A stretch of DNA of 14,766 bases from JALQXV01 sp051005235. Its GTDB lineage: Bacteria > Patescibacteriota > Saccharimonadia > Saccharimonadales > 2-12-FULL-41-12. Shown in pieces: positions 14,189 through 14,766 of the stretch (its first letter is position 1; each line of letters starts with the position of its first letter). The notes under the pieces were generated by a model that saw only the letters and a program-made list of their open reading frames with translations, did not search any database and was not told the DNA's origin. The stretch is from assembly GCA_051005235.1 (NCBI GenBank), contig JBPCJO010000088.1, positions 1-14,766 on the forward strand, given 5' to 3'. Both the position numbers and the translations under genes were made by a program.

Positions 14189-14677
14189 TTAACTGTTCAG
14201 TTTGTTAATACGCCGAATGTGCCGCTCCAGCCCGCTAAAAGGGGTGTCGAGCCAGACCAACACAGCCTGTTCAAGAGCTTCAGGTGTCAAAAAGCGTCCG
14301 GCCAGGCTTAACATATTGGCGTCATTATGTTGACGGTTGAGGCGTAAAATTTCGTATTCGTCGGTAGCAGTATGGCCATCAGCGTCAATCACACCGATTG
14401 CGACAGCGGGGCCGTAGTATACACCACAACGCACGCCCTTGACGCGGTTGGCAGCCATTGCCTCCCCTTCGCCACTGCCACCAAAGATAATGCCAAACTG
14501 ACATTCGCCTGACGCAACGGATTGAGCGGCCGGTTTAATGTAATCCGGATAATCGTCTTCGGGCACATATCGCTCGGGGCCGAAGTTGCGACATTCGTGG
14601 CCACGAGCTTCTAAAAAAGCCTGTAACTTCTGTAGTGATTCAAAACCGGCGTGATCGGTGCTCAATGCGATTTTCAT
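14189..14677 (-). CDS. rpiB: Ribose-5-phosphate isomerase B
   Basis: 162 residues, typical RpiB. It interconverts ribulose 5-phosphate and ribose 5-phosphate. Seen: STDHAGFESLQ (6-16), DDYPDY (41-46), the active-site loop FGGSGEGEAMAANRVKGVRC (65-84) and NDANMLSLAGRF. The usual catalytic Cys loop (CGTGIG) is replaced by GGSGEGE, the form seen in Mycobacterium tuberculosis RpiB, where a Glu serves as base; here that Glu would be E72. The ATG at 14675-14677 is chosen over an in-frame ATG 69 bases upstream because the protein then starts at the first beta strand and the upstream stretch overlaps another gene's end. First gene of rpiB-rpe. Confidence 0.93.
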   Translation of the reverse strand: MKIALSTDHAGFESLQKLQAFLEARGHECRNFGPERYVPEDDYPDYIKPAAQSVASGECQFGIIFGGSGEGEAMAANRVKGVRCGVYYGPAVAIGVIDADGHTATDEYEILRLNRQHNDANMLSLAGRFLTPEALEQAVLVWLDTPFSGLERHIRRINKLNS

Positions 14678-14684
14678 ATGTAAC

Positions 14685-14690
14685 AGTATA
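14685..14690 (-). promoter_or_regulatory. -10 element of rpiB
   Basis: Minus-strand TATACT seven bases before the rpiB ATG, predicting a one-base leader. No clear -35 at the right distance. It lies in the 28-base gap after the preceding gene's stop, so read-through is also possible. Confidence 0.4.
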
Positions 14691-14705
14691 TAGGATTTCT
14701 TGGCT

Positions 14706-14766
14706 TTACGATTGCACCAATTTGCCAATGTCCGACACGAGCTCAACTAAACGGTTGCTGTAGCCC
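14706..14766 (-). CDS. 3' end of an unidentified gene (partial)
   Basis: The last 19 codons and a TAA stop (14706-14708) of a frame that continues beyond the window. The residues include YSNRLVELVSDIGKLV, an amphipathic helix as expected for a protein C terminus. The codon pattern is protein-like and it is co-directional with rpiB, 28 bases upstream of it. Too short to identify; a sugar-phosphate enzyme would suit the context but nothing in the residues proves that. Confidence 0.5.
   Translation of the reverse strand, partial: GYSNRLVELVSDIGKLVQS

Noticed and set aside
14678..14746. 23-residue N-terminal extension of RpiB
   Set aside because: It overlaps the end of another gene in a different frame and contains the -10 element; RpiB proteins start at MKIA-type strands.

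Overview
The window looks like ordinary chromosomal DNA from a Patescibacteria/CPR bacterium, most likely a Candidatus Saccharibacteria (TM7) relative. The reasons are a transketolase encoded as two separate subunit genes, a Gat amidotransferase operon with a small membrane-anchored protein inserted between gatA and gatB (a protein type I associate with CPR genomes), and dense packing on one strand with overlapping genes. UGA is used as a normal stop (PIN protein, gatA), so there is no sign of the UGA-glycine code of Gracilibacteria/SR1. Taxonomy is inferred from gene content only.

Layout: 1-90 holds the end of something on the + strand with a probable terminator. 91-694 (-) is a toxin-antitoxin pair (PIN and ribbon-helix-helix). 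763-4327 (-) is the gatC-gatA-orf135-gatB operon. 4328-4517 is a divergent promoter region. 4518-5540 (+) is an alpha/beta hydrolase, the only long + strand gene, ending tail to tail on uvrB with shared stop bases. 5537-7498 (-) is uvrB. 7543-10379 (-) holds a LOG-like protein, an unknown 398-residue protein and a PfkB-type sugar kinase. 10461-14677 (-) is a sugar-phosphate cluster: class II aldolase, split transketolase, ribulose-phosphate epimerase-like protein and RpiB. The last 61 bases are the 3' end of another - strand gene.

Functionally, RpiB, the epimerase, transketolase and aldolase form most of a non-oxidative pentose phosphate pathway joined to lower glycolysis. The PfkB kinase beside the aldolase could supply a phosphorylation step, but its substrate cannot be read from sequence. 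GatCAB makes Gln-tRNA and/or Asn-tRNA by transamidation. UvrB is the nucleotide-excision repair helicase.

The most striking cross-cutting signal is promoter geometry. For six genes at the head of transcription units (antitoxin, gatC, uvrB, fba, tktN, rpiB) a good -10 hexamer ends only 6 to 10 bases before the start codon and no Shine-Dalgarno fits, which predicts leaderless or nearly leaderless mRNAs. Several genes inside operons (PIN toxin, orf135, tktC) do have Shine-Dalgarno sequences. The second notable signal is an unexplained cluster of repeated AGTTCATA elements, including a perfect 12-bp inverted repeat, between rpe and tktN. I did not find a clearly new multi-gene system; the best candidates for new biology are the leaderless pattern, this repeat cluster and the unknown 398-residue gene.
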